From Burkholderiales bacterium (GTDB lineage Bacteria > Pseudomonadota > Gammaproteobacteria > Burkholderiales > Burkholderiaceae_E), in contig SYIM01000043.1 in assembly GCA_005798775.1 (NCBI GenBank), positions 1 through 45,936 of the forward strand: a DNA stretch of 45,936 bases. Reading direction: 5' to 3'. Position numbers and translations under genes: made by a program. Below the pieces are notes generated by a model. It was not told the origin of the DNA and ran no database searches. It saw nothing but the letters and a program-made list of their open reading frames with translations. Of the stretch, positions 1 to 8,165 are shown piece after piece (position 1 is the stretch's first letter; each line of letters begins with the position of its first letter).

Positions 1-1
1 C

Positions 2-292
2 CGCGTGCTCGCCGGCCAGCCGCGCCTCCTGCTGCTCGATGAAACCCTGGCAGGTCTTGGAAGCGAAGAGGTCGAGGTGATCCTTGCGGTGATCCGCCGA
101 CTGGCTGACGAAGGCCAGACCATCGTCATCATCGAACACACCATGCAAGCGATGGTTCGTATCGCCGACCGCTTACTGGTGCTCGACCATGGCCAGGTGC
201 TCGCTGTCGGTAAGCCTGCCGAAGTCGTCCGCGACCCGGCCGTGATCGAGGCCTACCTCGGCAAGAAGTGGATGGACCATGCTAAGCATTGA
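2..292 (+). CDS. livG: Branched-chain amino acid-type ABC transporter ATP-binding protein LivG, 3' end only
   Basis: Only the last 96 residues are inside the window; the gene enters from the left edge. The visible part has the Walker B strand (LLLLDE), the switch-region histidine (IIEHTMQ) and a C-terminal VIEAYLG segment typical of LivG subunits of the HAAT family. LivG pairs with LivF to power uptake of branched-chain amino acids or aromatic and short carboxylic acids. The residue after the Walker B glutamate is Thr (DET) where the family nearly always has Pro (DEP), a mild oddity. The stop overlaps the start of livF by 14 bases, indicating translational coupling. The permease genes are presumably upstream, outside the window. 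Confidence 0.9.
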   Translation, partial: RVLAGQPRLLLLDETLAGLGSEEVEVILAVIRRLADEGQTIVIIEHTMQAMVRIADRLLVLDHGQVLAVGKPAEVVRDPAVIEAYLGKKWMDHAKH

Positions 293-986
293 GAATCTCA
301 ACGCCGCCTACGGTGGCCTCAAAGCCCTTACCGATGTCTCGGTGACCGTCGGCGAGGGCCAGTTTGTTACGATCGTCGGCCCGAATGGCGCGGGCAAGTC
401 AACGCTGTTCAAGTCGATTTCGGGAACCGTTACACCGGTTTCCGGGCGTATCGCCTGGATGGGGCAGGATCTGCTGTCTATCCCTCCGGCACGGCGGCCA
501 CTGCTCGGCATCGCGCATGTGCCCGAAGGCCGTCAGGTCTTCAAGGAACTTTCGGTGCTGGAGAACCTGGAGATGGGTGCGCAATCCGAGCGCGCCCTCG
601 CCGACTGGGATCGCAACCTCGAGCAAATGTTTTCGCTCTTTCCCATCCTCAAGCAGCGCAGCGGCCAGCTCGCCGGCACGCTCTCGGGTGGTGAGCAGCA
701 AATGGTGGCGATCGCCCGCGGCATGATGTCCTCGCCCCGGCTCATCATGCTCGATGAACCCTCCATGGGGCTCGCCCCCAAGATCACCGACATGATTTTC
801 GAGCGGATCGATGAGATTCACGCCAGTACCGATGTCGCCATCCTGCTGGTCGAACAGCGGGTGGCCGAGGCGCTCAGTTCATGCAACTATGGCTATGTCC
901 TGCAGACCGGCCGCATTGCACTGGAAGGGCCGCCACAGCAACTGATGGAAGACGAGCACGTTCGCGCCATTTATCTGGGCATGTAG
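279..986 (+). CDS. livF: Branched-chain amino acid-type ABC transporter ATP-binding protein LivF
   Basis: This 235-residue protein is a complete LivF-type ATPase. The Walker A motif GPNGAGKST lies at residues 34-42, the ABC signature LSGGEQQ at 135-141, and the Walker B strand LIMLDEPSMGL ends in Asp159-Glu160. The switch position is Gln (LLVEQ), as is normal for LivF, while the partner LivG carries His. It forms the cytoplasmic ATPase pair with the upstream truncated LivG. It starts inside livG and is followed after 33 bases by the periplasmic binding protein, so the three genes form one transport operon. The substrate cannot be read from the ATPase. Confidence 0.95.
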   Translation: MLSIENLNAAYGGLKALTDVSVTVGEGQFVTIVGPNGAGKSTLFKSISGTVTPVSGRIAWMGQDLLSIPPARRPLLGIAHVPEGRQVFKELSVLENLEMGAQSERALADWDRNLEQMFSLFPILKQRSGQLAGTLSGGEQQMVAIARGMMSSPRLIMLDEPSMGLAPKITDMIFERIDEIHASTDVAILLVEQRVAEALSSCNYGYVLQTGRIALEGPPQQLMEDEHVRAIYLGM

Positions 987-1019
987 ATTCAAAACACTTA
1001 CCTCAAGAGGAGACTAGAG

Positions 1020-2255
1020 ATGGTCAATCGTTCAAAACGCAAGATGCTCACCGCATCGTCTGCCGCCCTTGCCGCCGGCGCGGCGCCGGCTATCGTTCGC
1101 GCGCAGGCCAAAGAGGTCAAGATCGGCCTCATCGTTCCGCTGACCGGCCCCTGGGCGCGCAGCGGCGACCTGATGAGGAAAGGCGCCGAAATGGCGATCG
1201 AGGACATCAACGCCGCAGGTGGTATCAAATCGATGGGTGGCGCCCGCATGCGCCTGATCACCATCGACGCCGGTGAAAACGTTGAGAAGGCGAAAAACGC
1301 CGCCCAGCGGATGCTCTCCCAGGAGCCGGATCTCACCGGCGCAACCGGGGCCTGGCTGTCGTCGTTTACGCTCGCCATCACCGAAGTCACCGAGCGCGCC
1401 GAGCTGCCCATGCTCACCCTGTCGTTTGCCGACACGATCACCGCGCGCGGTTTCAAGTTTGTGTTTCAGACCTCGGTCACCGCCGGCACCATGTCCACCA
1501 TGGCCGTTCCGGCACTGGTCGAATTGTCGAAGACCGCCGGCAAGGAAATCAAGAGCGTCGCTATCTTGAGCGACAACACCGCCTCCCCGATGGCTTTCGG
1601 CAAACCCATGCGCGAGGGTGGCCTTGCCAAAATGGGTCTCAAGCTGGTGGTCGACGAGATCTTCACTCCGCCGCTTGCTGATGCCAGCTCCATGATCCAG
1701 AAGGTACGCACTGCGCGCCCCGACCTGCTGATCAACCTCGCCACGTCGCTGCCCGACTTCAAGCTCACGCTTGAGAAAATCAATGAAGTGGGTCTGGGCC
1801 GCGGCCGGATGCCCATTGTCGCGAACAGCGGCGCGATCGGCGCGCCCGAGCTGCTCAGCATCATGGGTAAGGACACGCTGGAAGGCGTGATGAACATCAC
1901 GGCCAACTGGGGCGGCAAGGGCCATGACAAGCTGATTGCCGAGTTCAAGGCGCGTAAAGGCGAGCCCTGGATCCCGCAAGATCCCATGTCCTCCTACGGC
2001 GACATGTGGATCTTCAAGGAGGCCTGTGAAATGGCCAAGTCGGGCGACAAGAAAGCGGTCGCGTCAGCCATCCGCGCCATGGACTTCAACGGTGACGGCC
2101 CGGCGCGTTTCTTCGCAGGCGGTCGCGTCAAGTTCGACGAAAACGGCCGTCGTGTCGGTGCAGTTCTCACCATTTCCCAGTGGCAAAACGGCGTACCGGT
2201 GGCGGTATTTCCCGATTCGCTTGCCGTCGCGCCGGCCATCTGGCCCAAGCGCTGA
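1020..2255 (+). CDS. Periplasmic substrate-binding protein of the LivK/Peripla_BP_6 family
   Basis: The 411-residue product is the solute receptor for the LivGF transporter. The N-terminus has basic residues (NRSKRK) followed by an Ala-rich hydrophobic stretch ending near residue 28 (IVRAQA), an export signal that may be Tat-like. The mature start EVKIGLIVPLTGPWA is the typical first strand of this family, followed by the conserved INAAGG and a ligand-binding lobe. A good Shine-Dalgarno (AAGAGGAG, 1005-1012) lies 7 bases upstream of the ATG. Family members bind branched-chain amino acids, aromatic acids or amides. The following quinone oxidoreductase starts 5 bases after the stop, suggesting a catabolic substrate. 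The exact ligand is unknown. Confidence 0.92.
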   Translation: MVNRSKRKMLTASSAALAAGAAPAIVRAQAKEVKIGLIVPLTGPWARSGDLMRKGAEMAIEDINAAGGIKSMGGARMRLITIDAGENVEKAKNAAQRMLSQEPDLTGATGAWLSSFTLAITEVTERAELPMLTLSFADTITARGFKFVFQTSVTAGTMSTMAVPALVELSKTAGKEIKSVAILSDNTASPMAFGKPMREGGLAKMGLKLVVDEIFTPPLADASSMIQKVRTARPDLLINLATSLPDFKLTLEKINEVGLGRGRMPIVANSGAIGAPELLSIMGKDTLEGVMNITANWGGKGHDKLIAEFKARKGEPWIPQDPMSSYGDMWIFKEACEMAKSGDKKAVASAIRAMDFNGDGPARFFAGGRVKFDENGRRVGAVLTISQWQNGVPVAVFPDSLAVAPAIWPKR

Positions 2256-2260
2256 TCGTC

Positions 2261-3250
2261 ATGTCCGGCACCGCCCGAACGATCGAATTCGATCGGCCTG
2301 GCGGGCCGGAAGTTCTCCAGTGGCGAACCCGCCCGCTTGCGGCTCCGCAGGCGGGCGAGGTGCTGATCGAGCAGTCAGCGGTCAGCGTCAATTACATCGA
2401 TATTCAGCACCGTAGCGGTCGCTATCCGATCGCGTCATTTCCTTCCAGCCTGGGTATTGAAGCTTCGGGCCATGTGCTTGCTGTGGGCGATGGCCTAAGT
2501 GATTTTCGGGTGGGCGATCGGGTAGCCTACATCCATCTGCCCATCGGTGCGTACACCACCCACCGTATCCTGCCAGCGGCACGTGTGGTCCCGGTCCCCG
2601 AAGGTGTTCCGCTCGACTGGGCCGGCGTCACACTCAACCGAGCCCTCACCGCGCAGTATCTGGTGAATGATTCCTTCCCGGTGGGCCCTGCGCACGTCGT
2701 GCTGGTTCACGCCGCGGCGGGCGGCGTCGGGCAATTGCTCGCGCAGTGGGCCACCCACAAGGGCGCACGCGTCATCGGCACGGTCGGTTCAGCAGAAAAA
2801 ATCGCGCTCGCCCGGGCGGCAGGCTGTCAGGAGGTGTTGATCAGCTCCGATCCGGGATGGGTCGCTGCCTGCCGGGCGCTCACCGCTGGCGAGGGCGTCC
2901 ATGCGGTCTACGACGGCATTGGCGGCGCCATGTTTGAGCAGTCGCTCCTTGCCCTGCGCCCGAACGGTGTGCTCGCAAGCTACGGAACGCCCGCAGGCCC
3001 CATTCCACCCTTCGATATTTTCCGGCTGAACCAGTTGGGGTCATTGCACATCACCAGCCCGTCGATCTTCACCTTCAACAAGACCACCGAGGCGCTGCGC
3101 GCGCGCTCAGCCGATGTGTTCGCGCAGGCGCTCGCTGGCGTGCTGCGAACCGATACGCCAAGGCTCTACGGCTTTGATCAGGCACGCGAAGCACATGCCG
3201 ATCTGGCTGCGCGTCGCACCACCGGATCCATTGGTTTGTCTGCGCCTTAA
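2261..3250 (+). CDS. Zinc-independent MDR-family quinone oxidoreductase (NADPH)
   Basis: This 329-residue protein belongs to the QOR branch of medium-chain dehydrogenases, which reduce quinones or alpha,beta-unsaturated carbonyls with NADPH. The N-terminal GroES-like fold begins with IEFDRPGGPEVLQW, typical of QOR. The nucleotide-binding motif AAAGGVG lies at 151-157 and is followed by a Rossmann fold with GTVGSAEK. No zinc-binding cysteine cluster is present. The ATG at 2261 was chosen because it begins exactly at the conserved N-terminus; the open frame runs further upstream but overlaps the binding-protein gene. It is the last gene of the Liv operon. The next gene converges from the other strand. 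Confidence 0.9.
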   Translation: MSGTARTIEFDRPGGPEVLQWRTRPLAAPQAGEVLIEQSAVSVNYIDIQHRSGRYPIASFPSSLGIEASGHVLAVGDGLSDFRVGDRVAYIHLPIGAYTTHRILPAARVVPVPEGVPLDWAGVTLNRALTAQYLVNDSFPVGPAHVVLVHAAAGGVGQLLAQWATHKGARVIGTVGSAEKIALARAAGCQEVLISSDPGWVAACRALTAGEGVHAVYDGIGGAMFEQSLLALRPNGVLASYGTPAGPIPPFDIFRLNQLGSLHITSPSIFTFNKTTEALRARSADVFAQALAGVLRTDTPRLYGFDQAREAHADLAARRTTGSIGLSAP

Positions 3251-3359
3251 CGCGTCACAGGCGTTGGCAGCCGTCAGTTAGGCGAGGCACGGTCGTTCAG
3301 TAGCCGGCGGTCTCCCGGTAACGGGCTGTCGGGGGTTGCCAGATAGCCCGCGCAGGCAC

Positions 3360-4199
3360 TCAACCCAGCATCTGTTCGAGCTCCGGCATCAGATAGCGCT
3401 TGAGCCCGGGCCAGTCTTCGATCATCGGAAAATGCCCCATGCCCTTCATGAGGCTATAGCGCGACCCCTTGATTGACGCGGCCACCGCCTCCGACATGGC
3501 CGGGGTGGCCGAGTAATCGTATTCACCGGTAAGTAGCGACACCTTGCACAGACCGGTATCGATTGTCTTGATCGCCTCGCGGCTGTCCCAGTCGAAACTG
3601 TAGAAGTGCACGTCGCCTGCGTAGACGCCAGGACCGCCCTGCGCGTAGTACCACCAGTTTTCCCGGCGGTTGGTTTCGGGTGTGGTGGGCGCGCACAGAC
3701 CCATGGTGTAGCTCGCGCAGAGCTCACCGCCATGCACCGCCGGGTGATGCAGGAAGTCGTTGTAGCGGCCAGGTGCGTACGCGGCCGCCTCCAGCCCAAC
3801 GATGCCGCGAAGCTCGCTCTGATAATCCACCGCCATCTTGAGCACAATCGCCCCGCCCATCGAGCAGCCCATGATGACCGGACGATCGAGATCCAGCCCC
3901 TTCCAGAAGGCCCGAATCATGTCGGCATAGCACTGCGATGTGAGCTGATATTTGCGCAGCCACCACTGATCGGGCGGGTTTGAGCGCCCGTGATAGGGAA
4001 GATCAAACGCCAGCACCCTGAACTTGCTGGTGACATCGGTATCGTTTAGCAGATGCCGCCACTGTCGCGAATCAGCCCCGGCAGTGTGCAGACAAATGAG
4101 CGGCACGCCCTCGCCCGCTTCCTCGAAAAAAGTGCGATGGGCTTCGCCCTGAATATCGACCGTGACATAACGGCCGCTGATCGGTTCGAGGCGGTTCAT
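3360..4199 (-). CDS. Alpha/beta-fold hydrolase
   Basis: The 279-residue protein has the canonical serine hydrolase arrangement. The nucleophile elbow is GCSMGG with Ser113, the oxyanion strand region is LICLHTAGADSRQW, the acid is probably Asp in TGEYDYSATP, and the histidine is in KGMGHFPMIEDW. It fits esterases, C-C bond hydrolases and lactonases; the substrate cannot be told. Its ATG overlaps the stop of the upstream small gene (ATGA at 4196-4199), so translation is coupled. It is the last gene of a four-gene minus-strand operon beginning with a CoA ligase, so a thioester, ester or ring-cleavage product is plausible. Confidence 0.9.
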   Translation of the reverse strand: MNRLEPISGRYVTVDIQGEAHRTFFEEAGEGVPLICLHTAGADSRQWRHLLNDTDVTSKFRVLAFDLPYHGRSNPPDQWWLRKYQLTSQCYADMIRAFWKGLDLDRPVIMGCSMGGAIVLKMAVDYQSELRGIVGLEAAAYAPGRYNDFLHHPAVHGGELCASYTMGLCAPTTPETNRRENWWYYAQGGPGVYAGDVHFYSFDWDSREAIKTIDTGLCKVSLLTGEYDYSATPAMSEAVAASIKGSRYSLMKGMGHFPMIEDWPGLKRYLMPELEQMLG

Positions 4200-4585
4200 G
4201 CGGCTTCCTTTCGCATCAGGTTCATCATCCGCTGCAGTGCGCGGCCGTTCTGCATGGCAACCAGACCGTCCCCCTCCAGCACAAATTCGGGCACGCGCAT
4301 CAGCATGGCGAAGAAGTCGTTATAAAGCGGCGGCGGCGTGGCGCTCACAAACTTGGCCCAGGTGTCCATCGGCGCCCGGAACCCGAAAGCGGGACGGGCA
4401 TCAAAGCGCGGCGCGAAATTGATCTGGCTGATGCGCCCCTGTTCAACCGTGAACACGCGACGGGTATCACCCACAGTGATCGAGAAACGCGCACTGAACC
4501 AGTTGCCGATCACCGCGAGTTCGCGATCGGCGTTGACGCGGGCCTGATAGGTCCTGAACCAGTCTTCATCAGGAAAGGCTGACAT
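4196..4585 (-). CDS. Small SCP2-like protein of unknown function
   Basis: This 129-residue protein has no signal peptide or membrane segment. The pattern of beta strands (FSARFSITVGDTRRVFTVEQGRI) followed by a central GFRAPMDTWAKF and a C-terminal helix with an EGDGLVAMQNGRALQRMM segment resembles a sterol-carrier-protein-2-like lipid or acyl-CoA-binding domain. That call is by fold pattern only. It sits between a metallo-beta-lactamase-fold gene and an alpha/beta hydrolase, overlapping the latter by four bases. Small SCP2-like proteins in such operons often bind hydrophobic acyl substrates; here that role is inference. Confidence 0.7.
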   Translation of the reverse strand: MSAFPDEDWFRTYQARVNADRELAVIGNWFSARFSITVGDTRRVFTVEQGRISQINFAPRFDARPAFGFRAPMDTWAKFVSATPPPLYNDFFAMLMRVPEFVLEGDGLVAMQNGRALQRMMNLMRKEAA

Positions 4586-4623
4586 GGTGGAGTCCTCGAA
4601 ACAGAATGGAGGGAGCGCTTGAA

Positions 4624-5424
4624 TCAGTCAGCGATCGGATCGGTATCCAGCCTCACTGCTATGCCGCGCAGGGCATCACTGGGCGCCGGATAGCGCTTCA
4701 TGACCAGTGGATCATGGCCAGGAATGACATGCGCAGGAGAACTGGCAAGCGAATACACTCGTCGATAGGCCTCATGCATGTCGGCCTGGTTGTAGATAAG
4801 CGGAAACGGCCGATCGGACTCGATGTTCGCGTAGAAATGCGAGGCATCGCTTGCGAGCACCACCCAGCCGCGGCGGGTATGCACGCGCACGACCTGTAAC
4901 CCCATCGTATGGCCGCCCACCCGGTGGAGCGTGATACCCCGCGCGATTTCATCGTCACCATCATGAAAGCACACACGGTCCTCGAACACCCGGTCAACCA
5001 TGGCTTTCACGTCATTCACATCGAACGGAAAACGCATGGGCTTGAAGCACATGCAGCGCCCGGTTGCGAACTGCATCTCGCGGTCCTGCAGGTGGTAGCG
5101 CGCCCGCCGGAATAGCTGAGCATTACCCGCATGGTCGTAATGCATATGCGAGATGATCACATCGCTCACCGACTCGGGATCGATACCGAGCAGTGACAAG
5201 CCCTGCCCGGGGCAGCGGAGAAAGTCACGCCCGCGTTGCTTGGCGACGTCTTCAGAAAATCCGGTATCCAACACCCAGGTGCGACCACCACCCCGGATCG
5301 CCCAGACGAAATAATCGAGCGGCATGGGTACGTCGTGGCTGTCCCCGCCCACAAAGTTGTCGCGCGAACTACGGTCGTGATGCGCGTACTTGACGGCGTA
5401 GATCTCGTAGTTGGGGAGTGTCAT
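4624..5424 (-). CDS. Metallo-beta-lactamase-fold hydrolase, lactonase-like
   Basis: The 266-residue protein carries the full dinuclear metal set of the superfamily: His93, His95, Asp97 and His98 in HMHYDH, His172 in GGHTMG, Asp193 in ASDAS and His237 in PGHDP. The arrangement and length resemble the AiiA/AttM N-acyl-homoserine-lactonase group, which opens lactone rings, but many relatives in this group have other substrates. There is no signal peptide, so it is cytoplasmic. A GGAG ribosome site precedes the ATG. It lies in an operon with a CoA ligase, an SCP2-like protein and an alpha/beta hydrolase, so a ring-opening step in catabolism is as likely as quorum quenching. Confidence 0.88.
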   Translation of the reverse strand: MTLPNYEIYAVKYAHHDRSSRDNFVGGDSHDVPMPLDYFVWAIRGGGRTWVLDTGFSEDVAKQRGRDFLRCPGQGLSLLGIDPESVSDVIISHMHYDHAGNAQLFRRARYHLQDREMQFATGRCMCFKPMRFPFDVNDVKAMVDRVFEDRVCFHDGDDEIARGITLHRVGGHTMGLQVVRVHTRRGWVVLASDASHFYANIESDRPFPLIYNQADMHEAYRRVYSLASSPAHVIPGHDPLVMKRYPAPSDALRGIAVRLDTDPIAD

Positions 5425-5478
5425 CTGGCAGATCTCCGTTGAGAATTCGATAGAAACCCTGTGCCCGTCTTCAGAAAA

Positions 5479-7074
5479 TTACGTGAAGCGACGGATCAGA
5501 TCGTCTTTGCGTACTTTGCCGGTGATGGTGAGCGGCAGGTCACGCTCCTCGATCACCAAAAATTGTTTCGGTCGCTTATAGCGTGCCAGTTCGCGGGTAC
5601 ACAAAGCCCGCACAGCCCCGAGGTCGATCGTCGCTCCGTGCTTGGGCACCACCACCGCGCCAAACACCTCCTCCAGCTCGGGATCCGGGAGTGGCACACA
5701 GTAGGCGGCCATCACGCCGGGGTGTCCGGTGAGCACCTGCTCCACCTCAACCGGCGACACATTCATGCCACCGGTCTTGATCATTTCCTTGATCCGACCC
5801 CGAAAATAAAGGTGCCCGGTGGGGCCGAACAGACCGAGATCGCCCGTGCGGAAGTAACCGCGCTCATCAAAGGCCTCGCGGGTGCGCTCAGGATCCTTGT
5901 AATACTCCTTGAGCACATGACCCTTGACACGGATTTCTCCGATCTCGCCGGCTGCGCACTCCAGCCCGGAGCTGCTGTCGACCACCCGGATATCGAAGCC
6001 CGTGAGTGGCTGGCCGATGCTGGTCAGCCGAAGCGCCAGATCGTCAGCCGCGTCAGTGACCGTACAGTTGCCATAAGTTTCAGTAAGACCGTAGATGTTG
6101 CAGATTTCGTTGAGACCAGCATCAATCAGCCGCCGGATCTGATCGGGTGTGCCGATCGTGGCGCCACCCCGCATGGTACGAAGCCGCTCTCGCCGATAAC
6201 CGGGCGTGCTGAGGAGCGCCTCGGCCATGTTGGGCGTGCCATAGAAGATCGTGCAGCGTTCACGCTCGATCAGCTGGAGGGCCAGTTCAGCGTCAAAGCT
6301 TTCCTGCAGCACGATGCAACCACCGTGCGTATAGAGGTTGAAGAGCGCGTTTTCACACCCCAGCCCCCAGAAGAGCGAGACGGCCAGCCACAACCGGTCA
6401 TGATGCGTGACGTGCTGGCGCTGACCGATCTGCCACATGTTTTCGATCAGCCCGCGATGCTGAATCACTACCCCTTTGGGTAGCGCGGTGGAACCCGAGG
6501 TGTAAAGGATATAAGCGGGATCGTCGGGCTTTACGGCCGACCGTGCGTCCTCAAGTCGGGTCGCAGCGGCGGAATCGGGTTCGCGCAGCGCATCGGTCCA
6601 GCGCAGATCTTCGTCGCGCACGTCTTCGCCCACCACCAAGAGGCGCTCGAGCTGAGGCAGTCTGGATTCACCTCGCAGTTCGTCGATCATTGCGCGGTAA
6701 TCGTGCCGCAGAAAGCGGCCGGTGGTGATGAGGAGTCGCGCATCAGAATGCTCGAGCACATAGGCGAGTTCCCGTGCGGTCACCCAGGTGTTGACTGCCA
6801 CCATCACCGCGCCCAGGGAGGTGATCGCAAAGTCGGCAATGATCCACTCGGGAAGGTTGCCCATCAGCACGGCCACCTTGTCGCCTTTGCGGATTCCCGC
6901 CTGCAGCAGGAAGGACGCAACCTGGTTCACCGTCCGTTCGACACCTTGATAGGTGAAGCGGTGGTGGACACCCACCACCGCTTCCCGATCCGGATAGCGA
7001 GTCGCCATCTCGGCAATCAGCGCGGGGATGGTCAGGCTCTGTGGAGCCAGTTCGGGCGGGGCAGATTTTTGCAT
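5479..7074 (-). CDS. AMP-forming acyl-CoA synthetase (ANL superfamily)
   Basis: The 531-residue enzyme activates a carboxylic acid to its CoA thioester through an acyl-adenylate. The phosphate-binding loop YTSGSTALPKG is at 191-201, followed by the hinge-region motifs GYFRTGDLG and GRIKEMIKTGGMNVSP, and the C-terminal catalytic lysine region TITGKVRKDDL. The ATG at 7074 begins the natural N-terminus; an open frame 26 codons longer runs into the divergent promoter region. A minus-strand TATACT (7116 to 7111) could be its -10 box. It is the first gene of the 7074-3360 operon. Related enzymes use medium- or long-chain, cyclohexane or aromatic acids. Confidence 0.92.
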   Translation of the reverse strand: MQKSAPPELAPQSLTIPALIAEMATRYPDREAVVGVHHRFTYQGVERTVNQVASFLLQAGIRKGDKVAVLMGNLPEWIIADFAITSLGAVMVAVNTWVTARELAYVLEHSDARLLITTGRFLRHDYRAMIDELRGESRLPQLERLLVVGEDVRDEDLRWTDALREPDSAAATRLEDARSAVKPDDPAYILYTSGSTALPKGVVIQHRGLIENMWQIGQRQHVTHHDRLWLAVSLFWGLGCENALFNLYTHGGCIVLQESFDAELALQLIERERCTIFYGTPNMAEALLSTPGYRRERLRTMRGGATIGTPDQIRRLIDAGLNEICNIYGLTETYGNCTVTDAADDLALRLTSIGQPLTGFDIRVVDSSSGLECAAGEIGEIRVKGHVLKEYYKDPERTREAFDERGYFRTGDLGLFGPTGHLYFRGRIKEMIKTGGMNVSPVEVEQVLTGHPGVMAAYCVPLPDPELEEVFGAVVVPKHGATIDLGAVRALCTRELARYKRPKQFLVIEERDLPLTITGKVRKDDLIRRFT

Positions 7075-7249
7075 GATCGGGTCGGGCAAGACGCCAACTG
7101 GGGCGCTCCAAGTATAGGCAAAGCTGGCGCTAATCGGCCATAACGGAATCACTTTCGGATCGTGGGCTTCTCAAGGCGCGGATCCGATGCGATCCTTCAG
7201 ACTGATTGGCGATGACCAACGGGGTCAGCCGGATATCTCGGAGACTGTC

Positions 7250-8143
7250 ATGAATCTGGGCTTCATCGGATTGGGGGCCATGGGCATACCCATGGCTGAG
7301 CGCCTGCTCGACGCCGGCCATACGTTGATGGTGTTTGATGTCAACCCTGCCGCTGCCCAGGCATTGACCGCCCGTGACGTGAAGATTGCCGCGTCCGTGC
7401 GCGAGGTCGGCGACCAGGTGGGTACGGTGCTCCTGTCTCTGCCCACGCCGCAGATCGTCAACGACGTATGCACCTCGGGCACAGGATTAGTTCAAGGCAA
7501 GGCTGTACGTACCGTGGTGGACCTCTCCACGACCGGTACCGCGATGGCGCGGTCGGTTCAGGCTGCGCTCGCTGCGTGGGGGATCGAGTTCATCGATTCG
7601 CCGGTATCAGGCGGGCGAAACGGCGCGATCAAGGGCACGCTCGCAGTGATGGTCTCAGGGCCGCAGGCAAGCTTTGATCGCCTGTTCGACGTGCTGCGGC
7701 ATATCGGCAAGCTCTTCTACATTGGCGCCGAGCCTGGCATGGCGCAAACCATGAAGCTTGCCAACAATCTGGTATCAGCAGCGGCGATGGCCATCACCTC
7801 GGAGGCTGTGGCGATGGGCGTCAAAGCAGGGCTGGACCCCAAGATCATGATCGACGTGATCAACGCGGGAAGCGGCATGAATACCGCAAGCCGCGACAAA
7901 TTTCCAAAGGCCGTTCTGCCGCGAACCTTCGACTTCGGTTTTGCCACTGCGTTGATGTTCAAGGATGTTGATCTCTGCATGCGCGAGGCTGCGGGTCTCG
8001 GCGCCACCATGCCGGTGGCGGACGCCGTACATGAAATCTGGCGGCAAACCAATGAGGTGTACGGCGGCCCTCACGACTTCACACGGATTGCCCAATTTGT
8101 GGAGGCAAGAATGGGCGTTACGATCAAGCCGAGCGGGGCTTGA
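7250..8143 (+). CDS. NAD(P)-dependent beta-hydroxyacid dehydrogenase (HIBADH/GarR family)
   Basis: This 297-residue enzyme belongs to the 3-hydroxyisobutyrate / tartronate semialdehyde reductase family. The cofactor motif GFIGLGAMG is at 4-12, the substrate-binding DSPVSGG at 116-122, and the catalytic Lys169 lies in MKLANN. Acidic residue Asp30 at the end of the second strand suggests NAD rather than NADP, an inference. The ATG at 7250 has a GGAG site upstream; earlier in-frame starts lie in the divergent promoter region. It stands alone on the plus strand and converges on the TRAP operon, which encodes a second member of the same family. Confidence 0.92.
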   Translation: MNLGFIGLGAMGIPMAERLLDAGHTLMVFDVNPAAAQALTARDVKIAASVREVGDQVGTVLLSLPTPQIVNDVCTSGTGLVQGKAVRTVVDLSTTGTAMARSVQAALAAWGIEFIDSPVSGGRNGAIKGTLAVMVSGPQASFDRLFDVLRHIGKLFYIGAEPGMAQTMKLANNLVSAAAMAITSEAVAMGVKAGLDPKIMIDVINAGSGMNTASRDKFPKAVLPRTFDFGFATALMFKDVDLCMREAAGLGATMPVADAVHEIWRQTNEVYGGPHDFTRIAQFVEARMGVTIKPSGA

Positions 8144-8165
8144 TCGCAAGGCGCCCCGCAGCGGA

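Noticed and set aside
1032-1979. A 315-codon minus-strand open frame opposite the LivK-type binding protein
   Set aside because: Antisense shadow of a gene with signal peptide, ribosome site and family motifs.
3251-3359. Convergent gap searched for a terminator
   Set aside because: Only a 4-bp CCCG/CGGG stem is visible, without a T-run, so no terminator is called.
5461-6483. A 340-codon plus-strand open frame opposite the acyl-CoA synthetase
   Set aside because: It mirrors a gene with all ANL motifs; the translated product has no recognisable fold.
7155-7197. Repeated GGATC/GATCC words before the beta-hydroxyacid dehydrogenase
   Set aside because: Short arms with irregular spacing; not clearly more than expected in GC-rich DNA.
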